A model generated the notes under the pieces. The model worked only from the letters and a program-made list of their open reading frames with translations. It had not been told where the DNA came from and searched no databases. From positions 111,746 through 175,745 of the forward strand of contig NZ_JAIRBM010000010.1 in assembly GCF_020089865.1 (NCBI RefSeq): 64,000 bases of DNA. The letters run 5' to 3'. This DNA is from Microvirga puerhi (lineage in GTDB: Bacteria; Pseudomonadota; Alphaproteobacteria; Rhizobiales; Beijerinckiaceae). Below are positions 18,440-27,657 of this stretch, one piece after another (within the stretch, counting starts at the first letter, position 1; every line of letters starts with the position of its first letter). The position numbers and the translations under genes were made by a program.

Positions 18440-18589
18440 TCATGGTTCGCAGGGCATTGGGATTAGAGGGTCAGGTTTCAATGATGTCAGGAAGTGCTCT
18501 GCCTCGCCGGCCAGCATGGGGCGCCCGAAGTGATAGCCCTGCCCGACATCACAGCCAGACAATTGCAGGAGCGATGCATGGGCAGCGTT
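18440..18589 (-). pseudogene. Fragment of an EAL-domain (c-di-GMP phosphodiesterase) gene
   Basis: Minus-strand translation to a stop at 18440-18442 gives SLLQLSGCDVGQGYHFGRPM followed by an acidic tail, the conserved C-terminal end of EAL domains. Upstream of 18589 the family resemblance stops, so the catalytic residues are lost. This is a truncated remnant, not an active enzyme. Confidence 0.6.
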
Positions 18590-18816
18590 CTCTCAAGTGA
18601 ATTCCGCAGGCTAAAGAAGCAAAATTGATTCTTTTGCGAGCTGGTGATTCAACCCAAAGAGGCCAGCAGACCGCCGTGTGGTAGTATTGCTTTCGCGGTC
18701 TCCCTTAGTCTGGCGGGTTGCCCGGCTTCCATCCCACGCCATTTAGCTCGGGGCAACTGGAGGTGTCGCGCTAAAGCGGCTTTGGAGCCACCTCTTCCTC
18801 ATCCCTAGCGGAGGCG

Positions 18817-19448
18817 ATGTTGTCGCCAGACTGGATCTCGGCGGTAGGCAATCTCATGACAGGCCTAGCAGCCGTGGTCGCCGGCTGGGCCGGCGTCCGT
18901 GGGCTTAATGCCTGGCGGACCGAGATGGTCGGCCGGCGCAAGACTGAACTCGCCGAGGAGGTGCTAGCGGGGTTCTACCGGGCCAGGGATATCCTAACAT
19001 GGGCGCGCTTTCCCGCTTGGATGACAGTCACGATGGGGAGGATGATCGCCCTGGAACGGAACCGCAGGTGGAGGAGCTTGAACGGGGTGAGATCTTCACG
19101 CCCGTCGACCGCCTGACCAAGGAGAGCCAAGTGTTTTCCGAGCTCCAAGCGAGTCGGTACCGCTTCATGGCCTATTTTGGAGAGGAGGCCGCCCGGCCCT
19201 TCGAGGAGATCCGGGCCGTTCACAGCGAGGTCATCGACTCGGCCCACAACCTGATCCGCACCTACGGCCAGGAGCCGACGGGTTCGGAGGAAGCCAGGCG
19301 CAACCAATGGGAAGCGGCGATTGGCTGGGGAGAAGGGAGCGGTGACACTCTCAGGAGGCGGCTCGACCTGGCGGTGAAGGCCATCGAGCAGACTTGCCGA
19401 CCCTTGATCGAGGAGCGCCATAAAACGCGCCGCAATGGTCTCGTTTGA
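18817..19448 (+). pseudogene. Frameshifted uncharacterised membrane-anchored protein
   Basis: Two overlapping frames look like halves of one protein. The first begins at ATG 18817 (GCGGAGGCG ribosome site) with a single hydrophobic helix (NLMTGLAAVVAGWAGVRGL) and reads to ARDILTWAR. From about 19000 the continuation is in another frame, with RLTKESQVFSELQASRYRFM and FEEIRAVHSEVIDSAHNLI, ending at 19448. This arrangement matches a family of small membrane-anchored helical proteins of unknown function. One indel between about 19000 and 19030 would explain it. A sequencing error is the alternative. Confidence 0.55.
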
Positions 19449-19518
19449 GGCCTTTGGACATATTCACAAGGGCCCGGAAATTGCGCCCGTGTGAGTAGCT
19501 GAGGCAAACTGGCGTTCA

Positions 19519-21225
19519 TCAGCCTCGCGCTCTCCGCTCCCTTGCCGCAGGCGGCAGTACAGATGCATTTGAGAGAACGGTGTGGATCTGAGCTACCACC
19601 GCCGCGCCCTCACCAATTGCGGCGCCGACGCGTTTAACCGAGCCTGCCCGAACATCACCGACTGCGAACACATTGACAACATCCGCCTCCAGCGGGAGGG
19701 GGCGTTTTTGACCGCTGTCTTCCATCACACTGGTGACCGGAAGAGCCGCACCTGTGCGAACGAAGCCCTTGGCGTCCAGTCCCACGCCGTAGCCCTTGAG
19801 CCACCCCGTTGCCGGATCTGCGCCGATGAAGATGAACACATTGCGGATCGGCTTCTCCGTCTCCGCGCCGGTGACGAGGTTGCGCCACCAGACGTGCTCA
19901 AGCTGCCACTCCGGCGAGCCCGAGAGGGCGGTGATCTCGGTTTCGGTCAGCACTTCAATGTTGTCCGCAGCCGCAATCCTGTCGATCAGGTATTGCGACA
20001 TGCTCTCGGCGAGACCGGGTCCACGGACCAACATCCACACCTTCGCGGCAAAGTCCCTCAGAAACACCGCCGCTTGTCCGGCAGAGTTGCCGCCGCCCAC
20101 AAGGGCAACCTCCTCGTTCCGGCACAGGCGCGCTTCGACGGGCGAGGCCCAGTACCACGCGCCGCGCCCCTCGAACTCGCGGAGGTGAGGGATGTCAGGT
20201 CGCCGATAATGGGCTCCCGAGGCCACGACCACCGTGGAGCCTTTGACCCACCGGCCGTCAGCGAGTTGAATGCCATACGGCATTTGCGAGCAATCAAGGC
20301 CAACAGCTTCGGCCGGGATCACCATCTCAGCGCCAAACTTCTGCGCCTGGACGAAAGCGCGCGCCGTAAGCTCCCGGCCGGGGATGCCGGTTGGAAACCC
20401 CAGATAGTTCTCGATCCGAGCGCTCTCGCCCGCCTGGCCGCCAAAGGCGACCGCATCGAGGACAATGACCGACAATCCCTCTGATGCGGCGTAAACTGCC
20501 GTCGAGAGACCGGCAGGCCCCGCGCCGACAATCACGACGTCATAGGTTCGATCCGGAGCATCGATGGGCACCATGCCGAGTGCCTGGGCCAGATCGTGCT
20601 CGGACGGATTTTTCAGGATCGTTCCCCTGGGACACACGGCGAGGGGGAGGTCCTTCGGATCCGGCGCGTAGCGCTCGATGAGGGTCGCCGCGTCACAGTC
20701 GCGGGCGGGATCGAGCACCTGGCATGGGTAGCCATTCCGGGCCATGAAGCCTTGCAGGCGAACCACGTCAGGATGGGTTTCGGGACCAATCAGGACCGGA
20801 CCGCCTGCACCGGTTTCGATCAGCACGACGCGCCTGAGAATGAGCGCCCGCATGATTCTGTCGCCCAGTGCAGGTTCGGCAATCATTAAGGCCCGCAGGT
20901 TATCGGGCGGAATGAGAAGCGCCTCCAAATCGTCAATGGCATGAACATCGACCAGCGACGGGCGGCCGGACAATTGCCCCACCTCAGCAACGAAATCGCC
21001 GGGTCCCAACTCGACAATGGGGGCGAGATGTCCCAGAGGATCGCGCCGGGTGACCCTGACCGAGCCGGTGATGAGGACGAACATGCCCGGAGCAACATCG
21101 CCGGTGACAAAGAGCGGCTCACCTGCCGCATGACGTCGGATCTCGCCGAAGCGGCGCAGGCGGCCGATGTCTGTGGTCCCAAATTTCGGAAACATCTGCT
21201 CGTCGCGGGGATCAATGGCTGCCAT
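19519..21225 (-). CDS. cNMP-binding domain fused to thioredoxin reductase-like flavoprotein
   Basis: Residues 10-130 form a cyclic-nucleotide-binding domain (RHAAGEPLFVTGDVAPGMFVL, FVAEVGQLSGRPS). About 140-215 is a small thioredoxin-like segment. From 229 a TrxR-type FAD/NADPH module follows with VVIVGAGPAGLS, GGQAGESARIENYLGFP and the NADPH site VALVGGGNSAGQAA. The redox CxxC of true thioredoxin reductases is absent (the aligned stretch reads YWASPVEARLC), so disulfide transfer cannot work in the usual way. It is the last gene of an apparent clpK-psiE-trxR operon. Possible role: redox enzyme controlled by cAMP or another nucleotide; substrate unknown. Confidence 0.88.
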   Translation of the reverse strand: MAAIDPRDEQMFPKFGTTDIGRLRRFGEIRRHAAGEPLFVTGDVAPGMFVLITGSVRVTRRDPLGHLAPIVELGPGDFVAEVGQLSGRPSLVDVHAIDDLEALLIPPDNLRALMIAEPALGDRIMRALILRRVVLIETGAGGPVLIGPETHPDVVRLQGFMARNGYPCQVLDPARDCDAATLIERYAPDPKDLPLAVCPRGTILKNPSEHDLAQALGMVPIDAPDRTYDVVIVGAGPAGLSTAVYAASEGLSVIVLDAVAFGGQAGESARIENYLGFPTGIPGRELTARAFVQAQKFGAEMVIPAEAVGLDCSQMPYGIQLADGRWVKGSTVVVASGAHYRRPDIPHLREFEGRGAWYWASPVEARLCRNEEVALVGGGNSAGQAAVFLRDFAAKVWMLVRGPGLAESMSQYLIDRIAAADNIEVLTETEITALSGSPEWQLEHVWWRNLVTGAETEKPIRNVFIFIGADPATGWLKGYGVGLDAKGFVRTGAALPVTSVMEDSGQKRPLPLEADVVNVFAVGDVRAGSVKRVGAAIGEGAAVVAQIHTVLSNASVLPPAARERRARG

Positions 21226-21298
21226 GGGAAACCTTGCTTTTCACAGTATGAGGTGATCGAGCCGGGTGGCGGCACTGAAATTCAGGAGCTGCTCCGGC

Positions 21299-21877
21299 CT
21301 AGTCGGCAGTCCCTCGGGTCTGACCCTGCTCGGTAGCATCCTTCCTGTCCTGGTCGCGCACGAGCCAATGGACCAAGCCGAGTGCCAGGATAGCCGCGGC
21401 CAGCCCGAGAATGGTGAACGGGTCGGTCTTGCTCGCATCTAGGATGATGAATTTGCGCACCAGCGCCAGCAGGGCGATCAGCACCACTGTGCGCACCTGC
21501 ACGATGCTTTCCTTGCGGTGAAGGATGCTGATGATCGAATGGTTGAACTCCAGGGCGATCAGCACCGTGAAGATCATACCGAAGACCGCCTGGAACACGC
21601 CTGTCTCAGCCGGGTCGAGCAGTCCCGACAGCACCAGCATGAGGATGCGGAAGCTCAGGTGGATCACTGCGGCCGCGATCACCAGCCCGATAAGGCTGGT
21701 CAGCACCAGCGAGACGACCTGCTCGAAACGCTCGTAGGTGCTCAGGCCGGGCCAAGCCTCGCGGGTCTCGCGCAGGGCGCGGTCCATGGCCCTCGCGGGC
21801 CGGCCGGTTCCCATCGTGGAGCGGGGATCGTCTCGCTCGGTCCGGGGATGGTCTCCCTCGCGCGATGGCTGCCTCAT
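21299..21877 (-). CDS. PsiE family membrane protein
   Basis: The 192-residue protein has four predicted membrane helices after a 55-residue polar N-terminus: VVSLVLTSLIGLVIAAAVIH, a second at about 83-105, FGMIFTVLIALEFNHSII, and a C-terminal ILGLAAAILALGLVHWLV. EFNHSI and the following Lys-rich loop are typical of PsiE (phosphate-starvation-inducible E), whose function is not established. It lies 64 bp after clpK and 73 bp before the TrxR-like gene on the same strand. PsiE also occurs with ClpG/ClpK in transmissible stress-tolerance loci. The start is uncertain (21877 or 21814). Confidence 0.8.
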   Translation of the reverse strand: MRQPSREGDHPRTERDDPRSTMGTGRPARAMDRALRETREAWPGLSTYERFEQVVSLVLTSLIGLVIAAAVIHLSFRILMLVLSGLLDPAETGVFQAVFGMIFTVLIALEFNHSIISILHRKESIVQVRTVVLIALLALVRKFIILDASKTDPFTILGLAAAILALGLVHWLVRDQDRKDATEQGQTRGTAD

Positions 21878-21941
21878 GTGTGATCTGCCGGACTCAGGTG
21901 CTTGCGCCGCCGCGCGTGCTGCCCGGTGCGCCTCCTTGTCC

Positions 21942-24803
21942 TCACTCGGCGGCCGTCCTGCTGTCGCCAGCTCCGCGCTGGGCTTCCCGGTCTAGCTCGA
22001 CCGCATTGCGGTGGTCATCGGTCGCGCCCGTGGCCTTTGTCGCACCCTCTGCTTTGGGCTGAGGCTCCAGCACTACCCTCTGCTTATCTCCGTCCCAGCG
22101 CGCGAGCACCCGGTCACCTTCCTGAACCTCGTTTGCCAGCATCGCGCGGGCAAGCTGCGTCTCCAGTTCCGAGCGGATCAGGCGCCGGAGCTCGCGAGCT
22201 CCGTATTCCGGCCGAAAACCTGCCGCTGCAAGATGATCAACAAAGCTGTTATCAATAAGAAGCTCAACGCCTTGACCATGAGCGGAATGCCTTACGCGCT
22301 CGAGCTGAAGTTCTACGATCGCACGAATATCGCTTCGGCCAAGTGCATGGAAGACGATGATTTCGTCGATACGATTGATGAATTCCGGGCGGAAGTGACC
22401 GCGCAGAACGTCCATCAGCTCCCGTTTGAGCTTGGCTTGATCATCCTCTGCGGTCCCGCGAATGTTGAGATGACGCTGGATGATGTCAGAGCCGAGATTC
22501 GATGTGGCGATGATGATCGTATTGGTGAAGTCGACGACTCTTCCTTTTCCGTCCGTGAGACGTCCATCGTCGAACACCTGGAGCAGGACGTTGTACACAT
22601 CGGGATGTGCCTTCTCGATCTCATCGAGAAGCACAACCGAGTAGGGGCGTCGCCGTACCCGTTCCGTCAATTGTCCACCCTCTTCGTAACCGACATAGCC
22701 GGGAGGTGCGCCGATCAGGCGAGCAACTGCGTGGCGTTCCATATATTCCGACATGTCGATCCGAACCATCGCGTCCTCGTCGCCGAACACCGTTTCGGCC
22801 AAAGCCTTGGCGAGTTCGGTCTTGCCGACGCCCGTTGGTCCAAGAAACAGGAAGGTCGCGATGGGGCGACGCCCTTCACGCAAGCCGGCACGAGCGAGCC
22901 GCACGGCGTCGCTCACAGCCTTCACGGCTTCATCCTGGCCGATGACACGTTTGTGGAGGCGCTTCTCCATCTCGACCAGGCGCTGACGCTCTTCCGTGTT
23001 CAGTTCGTTGACAGGTATGCCAGTGAGTTTGGAGACGACCTGCGCAATCTGCTCGGTGCGGACCTCGGCGGATGCCGAACCGCGCTCGCGTCGCCAGCGC
23101 TCGGTCGCATCCTGGAGTTCCTTGTTTCGCGCATCGTGCTGTGCCTGGATCTCCGAGGCGCGGTCGAATTGCTTGCGCGACGCAGCATAGTCCTGCTCAC
23201 GCTTGAGCTGGCGGACCTCCGCTTCGAGTTCCTGCACGTCCACCGGACGAGCCGTGGCTGAGATCTTCACCCGTGCTGCTGCCTGGTCAATGAGATCGAT
23301 GGCCTTATCCGGGAGGAAGCGTCCGGTAATATAGCGATCGGATAGCTCTGCTGCTGCGATGATAGCTTCGTCCGTAATCGCAACCTTGTGGTGAGCTTCG
23401 AGTGTATCGCGCAAACCGCGCAGGATCATGATGGTCTGAGCGACGGTCGGTTCCGGCACGAAGACAGGCTGAAAGCGTCGCTCCAGGGCGGCATCCTTCT
23501 CGATATGCTTCTGATATTCATTGAGGGTCGTCGCACCGATCAGGTTGAGTTCGCCCCGGGCAAGCGCCGGTTTGAAAACATTGGCGATGTCGAGTCCGCC
23601 TTCGCCGCCCCCTTGGCCTGCTCCGACGATGGTATGGACCTCGTCGATGAACAGGACAAGCTCATCTTCACGCTCCGTAACTTCCTTGAGAATCTGCTGG
23701 ACTCGTTCTTCAAACTCCCCCCGATACTTGGAGCCGGCGACCATAGAGTTGATCGAAAGCTCGACCAAGCGTTTGTCACGCAGGGCTTCAGGGACCTCGC
23801 CGGTGACGATGCGCTGTGCCAAGCCCTCCACGATCGCAGTCTTGCCGACGCCTGGTTCACCAATGAGGACCGGATTGTTCTTTTTGCGCCGGGCCAGAAC
23901 TTCGATGGTTGTCTCGACTTCCTGGGCGCGTCCGATGACAGGATCGAGCTTGCCGTCACGGGCAAGTTGGGTCAGATCGCGAGAATGCTTATCGAGGTTG
24001 GGAGTGTTCGTCGGCGTCTCGACTCTTCCTTCCTCGGCGCCACGGCCGACAACCTTGGTAATCTGCTGGCGGATCGCTTGCGGGGTGAGACCATAGCGGC
24101 GCAGCATGTCTGCGGCCAAACCTTCTCCTTCTTCGGCAAGTCCGATAAGAAGATGCTCTGGCCCGACATAGGAGTGTCCAAGCTCTGCGGAGGCCCGGAA
24201 GGCGCGGGATAGGGCATCCTTCATGCGCGGGGAAACGCCGATCTCGCCCCCTTCATGCGCTTCCGCTTCTCCGTGCGGACTTTCCTTCACGATCTCGTTG
24301 CGCAGATCATCGAGCGACACCTTGAACTGATCGAGGATGGTGCGGACGACGTCGCTTTCAGTCAGTGCGAGCAGGAGATGCTCCGTATCAACCTCATGGC
24401 GTCCGAAATCCGCCGCCCGTCGAGCTGCCGCTTGAAGGATCTCCTCGGCATGCTCTGAGAGCCGTTCGGCTCCGCTGACGGTGCTCCGCCCCCTGGGCCG
24501 TCCTCGCCCTGGTCTAATCGGAATGGAGGCGCCGCGGTCACTGGCTTCTGGCATCTCCTCTCTATCGCCCGTGGCGCGTGTTAGTGGATTCTCGCCAAAG
24601 AGGTCTTCATTGAAGAAGTCGTCGAACAAACTGCCGCGCTGGCCGAAGAGAGACTCAAGCGGTGAACTCGACCGCTGTTGACGAGCCAGACGGCGATAGT
24701 CGAAATCGCAAAGCTCCATGATCTGACGTTGGCCGTTGCTGACGACCTCTGCACGAACCGTTGCAGGACGAATGCCGCAGATGTCGCAAATTCCATCGGC
24801 CAT
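21942..24803 (-). CDS. clpK: ClpK/ClpG-like AAA+ disaggregase
   Basis: The 953-residue HSP100 protein starts with a Cys-containing mini-domain (CDICGIRPATVRAEV with a third Cys near 32). Two Clp-N repeats (about 110-235), AAA1 (Walker A GEPGVGKTA, Walker B LVLFIDEVHTI), a short coiled M domain and AAA2 (GPTGVGKTE, SVVLLDEIEKAHPDV) follow. The ClpP-docking loop of ClpA/ClpC is not visible: after ATSNLGSDIIQRHLNIRG there is no IGF/VGF tripeptide, as in ClpB. This suggests protein disaggregation rather than proteolysis. ClpG/ClpK proteins confer heat tolerance from mobile loci. GGAGGCGTGCC precedes the ATG. Being next to psiE in an island supports a stress-tolerance role. Confidence 0.85.
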   Translation of the reverse strand: MADGICDICGIRPATVRAEVVSNGQRQIMELCDFDYRRLARQQRSSSPLESLFGQRGSLFDDFFNEDLFGENPLTRATGDREEMPEASDRGASIPIRPGRGRPRGRSTVSGAERLSEHAEEILQAAARRAADFGRHEVDTEHLLLALTESDVVRTILDQFKVSLDDLRNEIVKESPHGEAEAHEGGEIGVSPRMKDALSRAFRASAELGHSYVGPEHLLIGLAEEGEGLAADMLRRYGLTPQAIRQQITKVVGRGAEEGRVETPTNTPNLDKHSRDLTQLARDGKLDPVIGRAQEVETTIEVLARRKKNNPVLIGEPGVGKTAIVEGLAQRIVTGEVPEALRDKRLVELSINSMVAGSKYRGEFEERVQQILKEVTEREDELVLFIDEVHTIVGAGQGGGEGGLDIANVFKPALARGELNLIGATTLNEYQKHIEKDAALERRFQPVFVPEPTVAQTIMILRGLRDTLEAHHKVAITDEAIIAAAELSDRYITGRFLPDKAIDLIDQAAARVKISATARPVDVQELEAEVRQLKREQDYAASRKQFDRASEIQAQHDARNKELQDATERWRRERGSASAEVRTEQIAQVVSKLTGIPVNELNTEERQRLVEMEKRLHKRVIGQDEAVKAVSDAVRLARAGLREGRRPIATFLFLGPTGVGKTELAKALAETVFGDEDAMVRIDMSEYMERHAVARLIGAPPGYVGYEEGGQLTERVRRRPYSVVLLDEIEKAHPDVYNVLLQVFDDGRLTDGKGRVVDFTNTIIIATSNLGSDIIQRHLNIRGTAEDDQAKLKRELMDVLRGHFRPEFINRIDEIIVFHALGRSDIRAIVELQLERVRHSAHGQGVELLIDNSFVDHLAAAGFRPEYGARELRRLIRSELETQLARAMLANEVQEGDRVLARWDGDKQRVVLEPQPKAEGATKATGATDDHRNAVELDREAQRGAGDSRTAAE

Positions 24804-25129
24804 GGCACGCCTCCATGCTGGCTATCCCGTGTCCCGGATGAGCGTTCTGTCATTTCAGCATACGCTCGCCGCAGCACACCGCTTCGGCGCGATTCCTGGA
24901 GGGTAACGGTTGTGAGGGTCTATACGTATACCGGTCGATTACTGAGGAAAGGTACGTGACTGCGAACCAAACGCGCCGGCCGGCCTCCATCAGCCCGCCC
25001 TTACATCACAGAGCAGGTGTGGGCAGGATCCGGGGGAAACGCGTAGCCGTAGTTCCTTGTGGCAAGCCGCCCTCACAACCCTAAAGTATTGTTAGAAGGC
25101 CCCCCATGATGTCTTTCCAAGGAGAATAA
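24804..25129. other. Divergent intergenic region, clpK / PAS regulator
   Basis: About 325 bp without a gene; promoters of both divergent units are expected here. I found no convincing heat-shock or general-stress promoter. A 10-bp TATACGTATA palindrome sits near 24920. Confidence 0.45.
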
Positions 25130-27412
25130 ATGAGCACGGCGGTAGGCTTTTCCAACGGCGGCATCATGGGTGAACGCGTGCGGACCCACGATTGGGCTGC
25201 CACGCCCCTCGGGCCGGCAGAGACTTGGCCGCAGTCGCTCCGCACCGCCTTAAGCATCATGCTGAACTCCGCCTTTCCCACCTACTTAGCCTGGGGGCCG
25301 GAACTGACAAGCTTCTACAACGACGCTTACATTCCTATGCTAGGAGACAAACCGGAAGCGCTCGGACGGTCATTTCCGGAGGTCTGGCCCGAGACCTGGG
25401 ACATCGTTGGCCCCATTGCCACCCGGGCCATGCGAGGGGAAGCCAGTTACTTTGAAGATATGCCGCTCACGCTCGTGCGCAGAGGCTACCCCGAGCAGAC
25501 TTGGTTCGCCTTCTCTTACAGTCCCGTCCGGGACGAAACCGGGAGAGTCGGCGGGGTGCTGTGCACGATTCACGAGACCACCGAGCGCGTCCAGGCTGAG
25601 GCAGCCTTGCGCGAAAGTGAAAACAAGCTTGCAGCCATTCTGGAGCAATTGCCGGTTGGTGTGGGCCTCGTCGACCCGGAGGGGAACATCGTCCTGAGCA
25701 ACCAGATCCTTCAGCAGTACGCCCTTGATAAAATCCCCTCCAGAGATCCCATGCAAGGCGAGTGCTGGCGGGGCTACACCCCTGAGGGACAGCGTCTCAG
25801 CCCCTCCGACTATCCGAGCGCACGAGCGCTGCGGGGTGAAACGGTTGTTCCAGGGGTCGACTTCCTCGTCACACTCCCCAATGGCCAGGACATCTGGACG
25901 CGGGTGAGCGCTGCGCCCTTCCGCAAGACCGCTCATGAGGGTCTGGGCGCAATCTTCGTGGTGCAGGTCGTCGAGCGGGAGAAGCGGATAGAGCAGGCGT
26001 TGCGCGAAAGCCAGGTGCGCCTCCAGGCTGCCATCGACCTCGTCGGTCTGTCGCCCTACACCTGGAATCCGATCACGGGAGCACTGGATTGGGATACCCG
26101 GCTCAAGGCGATGTGGGGGCTGCCGCCTGATGCTTGCGTCGACGAGGACGTGTTTCTGTCCGGCATCCATCCCGAGGATCGCCCGCGCGTCGAGGCCGCT
26201 ATCGCCCAGTGCAGCGATCCTGCTGGTCTTGGTATCTACGCCATTGAATATCGCGTCATCGGGATTGAGGACGGGGTCGAGCGCTGGGTTTCCACGCAGG
26301 GCCGGACCACTTTCGAGCATGGCCGTCCCGTTGCGTTCATTGGAGCCGCCTTGGACATCACGGAGCGCAAGCGGGCCGAAGCAGCGCTGCGTGAGAGCGA
26401 TGAGCGCTTCCGGCAGTTCGCCGAGAACTCCAGCAGCACACTTTGGATCCTGAACTTCGAGACGATGAACCTCGAATACCTGAGCCCCGCTTTCGAACCC
26501 GTTTGGGGCGAGCCGCGGGAGGGAGTGCTCGGCGATCCCAGCCGTTGGAACCGCTTCCTCCATCCGGATGATCGAGAACGCGCGCGAGGCGCGCTTGAAC
26601 GCGTCAGACTGGGCGAAATCAGCACCGAGGAGTTTCGCATCATCCGGCAGGATGGGGTCGTGCGTTGGATCCGGAATACCTTCTTCCCCATTCGCGACGC
26701 GCAGGGTCAGATCCGCCGAGCCGGCGGCATTGCACAGGACATCACCCGCCATGATGGCCGTTTCGTGTATGTTGTCGATGTTGAAGAGACCACCCACCGT
26801 GGACTCTCTCATTTACTTCGCGACGCTGGGTACAGGGTCAGGGTTTTTTCGTCCGGCAAATCCTTCCTGGAGGCGGCTCCGGCTCTCGCAGCCGGATGCG
26901 TTGTTCTCGACATTTGCAGGTCTGGCGCTGGTGGTCTGGTCATTCCGAGGGAGCTCAAGGCCCGGCGCATCGGCCTGCCGGTCATTGTTCTGGGCGACGC
27001 CAAAGGCGACGTGCCCTTTGGGGTGCAGGTGATGAAAGCTGGAGCCGTGGACTTCCTGCCGATCCCGTATGGCTCGAATCAGCTTCTGGCCGCAGTAGCG
27101 TCGGCCATGGCCAGCACCCATGAGGAGGATGAGCCGAACCAGGAGGCAGACCGGGCGCGGCGTCGGATTGCCGAAATGTCGGAACGGGAGCGCGAGGTTC
27201 TGGCAGGCTTGTTGGCCGGCAGGACCAACAAGGAAATTGGACGGGGCATCGGCCTCAGCCCTCGGACGGTAGAGACACATCGGGCCCACGTCATGCAGCG
27301 GCTTGGCGTCCAGACCCTGTCGCAAGCCGTGCTGGTCGCAACCTCTGCGGGGTTCCAGTCGCCCAGCTTAGAGCCGAATGTGCCTCAGGGGTCAGACACG
27401 CCCGAGACCTGA
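25130..27412 (+). CDS. Multi-PAS sensor fused to receiver and LuxR-type HTH
   Basis: The 760-residue protein has no kinase domain. An N-terminal GAF/PAS-like region (about 20-155, ending VGGVLCTIHETTERVQAEAALRES) is followed by three PAS/PAC blocks to about 545, each ending near DITERKRAEAAL or a similar linker. A FixJ-type receiver (about 550-665) and a LuxR HTH (about 685-745, with LTxREREVLxGLLAGRTNKEIG-like spacing) complete it. The receiver keeps the phosphorylatable Asp (CVVLDIC) and acidic pocket (VVDVEE), but the usual Lys position reads FLPIPYG. I infer a one-piece transcription regulator that senses through PAS domains. AAGGAGAATAA precedes the ATG. It is divergent from clpK. Confidence 0.85.
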   Translation: MSTAVGFSNGGIMGERVRTHDWAATPLGPAETWPQSLRTALSIMLNSAFPTYLAWGPELTSFYNDAYIPMLGDKPEALGRSFPEVWPETWDIVGPIATRAMRGEASYFEDMPLTLVRRGYPEQTWFAFSYSPVRDETGRVGGVLCTIHETTERVQAEAALRESENKLAAILEQLPVGVGLVDPEGNIVLSNQILQQYALDKIPSRDPMQGECWRGYTPEGQRLSPSDYPSARALRGETVVPGVDFLVTLPNGQDIWTRVSAAPFRKTAHEGLGAIFVVQVVEREKRIEQALRESQVRLQAAIDLVGLSPYTWNPITGALDWDTRLKAMWGLPPDACVDEDVFLSGIHPEDRPRVEAAIAQCSDPAGLGIYAIEYRVIGIEDGVERWVSTQGRTTFEHGRPVAFIGAALDITERKRAEAALRESDERFRQFAENSSSTLWILNFETMNLEYLSPAFEPVWGEPREGVLGDPSRWNRFLHPDDRERARGALERVRLGEISTEEFRIIRQDGVVRWIRNTFFPIRDAQGQIRRAGGIAQDITRHDGRFVYVVDVEETTHRGLSHLLRDAGYRVRVFSSGKSFLEAAPALAAGCVVLDICRSGAGGLVIPRELKARRIGLPVIVLGDAKGDVPFGVQVMKAGAVDFLPIPYGSNQLLAAVASAMASTHEEDEPNQEADRARRRIAEMSEREREVLAGLLAGRTNKEIGRGIGLSPRTVETHRAHVMQRLGVQTLSQAVLVATSAGFQSPSLEPNVPQGSDTPET

Positions 27413-27657
27413 TCGTCTGGCAAGAATGTCCCGTTCAAAATGCAGTCCCCGCCAGAGGTGAGTGAAGCGGGAGAATCGCGCCGTATCAAAACAGAGCGGA
27501 ATGTCCCTCAGGGATCATCCGCAGCACTTCCCCTCAGCGCAGACGTTCATGAGCCACGACCCCTGACAACTATCCCCGCAGAGATCTGCCTCGTGCCGTA
27601 ACGAGTTCCAGACGCAGGAGCCTCTGCATCTTCGTTGGACAAGAGGAGAAGAAAGGC

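Noticed and set aside
22011..23261. Long plus-strand frame of 416 codons opposite clpK
   Set aside because: It mirrors the ClpK reading in a high-GC gene, has no recognisable domain, and the minus-strand protein is unmistakable.
25038..25056. General-stress (EcfG-type) promoter for clpK
   Set aside because: GGAAC and CGTT occur on the minus strand but are only 10 bp apart, too close for the usual 16-17 bp spacing.
25370..26812. Minus-strand frame of 480 codons opposite the PAS regulator
   Set aside because: Antisense shadow; PAS, receiver and HTH motifs are on the plus strand.
27496..27522. Stem-loop GCGGA...TCCGC after the PAS regulator
   Set aside because: Interrupted by a 3x3 internal loop with a three-base apical loop and no T tract; too weak to call a terminator.
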